Origin: Geomonas propionica
GTDB lineage: Bacteria > Desulfobacterota > Desulfuromonadia > Geobacterales > Geobacteraceae
Direction: 5' to 3'
DNA length: 64,000 nucleotides
Assembly: GCF_016458235.1 (NCBI RefSeq)
Contig: NZ_JAEMHK010000007.1
Location: 186,001-250,000, forward strand
Below are positions 63,827 through 64,000 of this stretch, one piece after another (the first letter of the stretch is position 1; each line of letters opens with the position of its first letter). A model generated the notes under the pieces. The model had not been told where the DNA came from. It ran no database searches and saw nothing but the letters and a program-made list of their open reading frames with translations. Made by a program: the position numbers and the translations under genes.

Positions 63827-64000
63827 ATGGCCACTGTGCAAACGCAAACCCAGGCGCCGTCCACCGTTCCCGTTCCGGTATCCAAGCCGCATTCCTTCGG
63901 CACCTTCGCCGTGAGCGTCACCTTGTTCATCGTGCTGGCCCTCGCCCTGTTCGTGTACCTCACCCTGAGGAGAAAGGTCGACGGCAAACAGGTCGACAAA
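63827..64000 (+). CDS. Membrane protein, 3' end outside window
   Basis: The first 58 residues are visible. The start MATVQTQTQAPSTVPVPVSK has a perfect AAAGGAGGAGG. A Thr/Pro/Val-rich N-terminus is followed by one membrane helix (FAVSVTLFIVLALALFVYLTL) and a basic stretch (RRKVDGK). The frame is open to the window end. Function cannot be stated. Confidence 0.75.
   Translation, partial: MATVQTQTQAPSTVPVPVSKPHSFGTFAVSVTLFIVLALALFVYLTLRRKVDGKQVDK

Overview
The window is high-GC DNA from a strictly anaerobic or microaerophilic delta-type proteobacterium, most likely a Geobacterales member (Geobacter, Geomonas or Citrifermentans). The evidence is the gene mix: a malic enzyme-phosphotransacetylase fusion, a tungsten-type aldehyde ferredoxin oxidoreductase (AOR) with its own cofactor genes, two EtfBA pairs, an ETF:menaquinone-oxidoreductase-type membrane Fe-S protein, a membrane-bound Hya-type [NiFe] hydrogenase, a PilY1-like protein, FlgM, and many short GC-rich intergenic palindromes. 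No rRNA, tRNA, CRISPR array, prophage or transposase gene was seen. The family assignment rests on recognised protein motifs and was not checked by database search.

Layout. 1-13 kb: a TPR protein entering from the left edge, a TonB-like protein, malic enzyme-PTA, a HIT hydrolase overlapping a ROK kinase, a DsbC-like protein, an EndoQ-like PHP protein, a MerR regulator facing a nitroreductase, an RluA-type pseudouridine synthase, a diguanylate cyclase response regulator and small proteins. 13-25 kb: EtfBA, LigA, a Rep-type helicase, exported peroxiredoxin, cyclophilin, MetK, a two-component system and a nitronate monooxygenase-like enzyme. 25.8-28.3 kb: a SahR-type regulator with its operator, then ahcY; with metK this is the SAM cycle.

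28.6-36.8 kb is a molybdenum/tungsten pterin region. On the minus strand, iron alcohol dehydrogenase, AOR, MoaD-like, ThiF/MoeB-like and MoeA genes run in order, with a sigma-54 promoter and an inverted-repeat activator site ahead of the dehydrogenase and a Moco/Tuco-type riboswitch ahead of AOR. On the plus strand are moaA, a MOSC protein and a small ribbon-helix-helix protein. 36.9-41.3 kb encodes EtfB, a ferredoxin-EtfA fusion and a membrane Fe-S oxidoreductase, which together look like the route from acyl-CoA dehydrogenases to menaquinone. 41.5-45.6 kb has a radical SAM/SPASM protein facing a MoxR-VWA-hypothetical cluster.

46-51.4 kb is the hydrogenase operon (small subunit, large subunit, cytochrome b, then a truncated L,D-transpeptidase relative). 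The cytochrome b carries an N-terminal region that reads as the nucleotide-binding domain of a P-type ATPase; this fusion is the most unusual feature of the window. 51.6-63 kb is a surface region: a PilY1-like protein, a 1714-residue protein with delta-60, MBG and dockerin-like regions, and a lipoprotein joining an L,D-transpeptidase domain to an M15 peptidase. FlgM and a cut-off membrane protein close the window. Intergenic spaces carry at least six families of dispersed GC-rich repeats.
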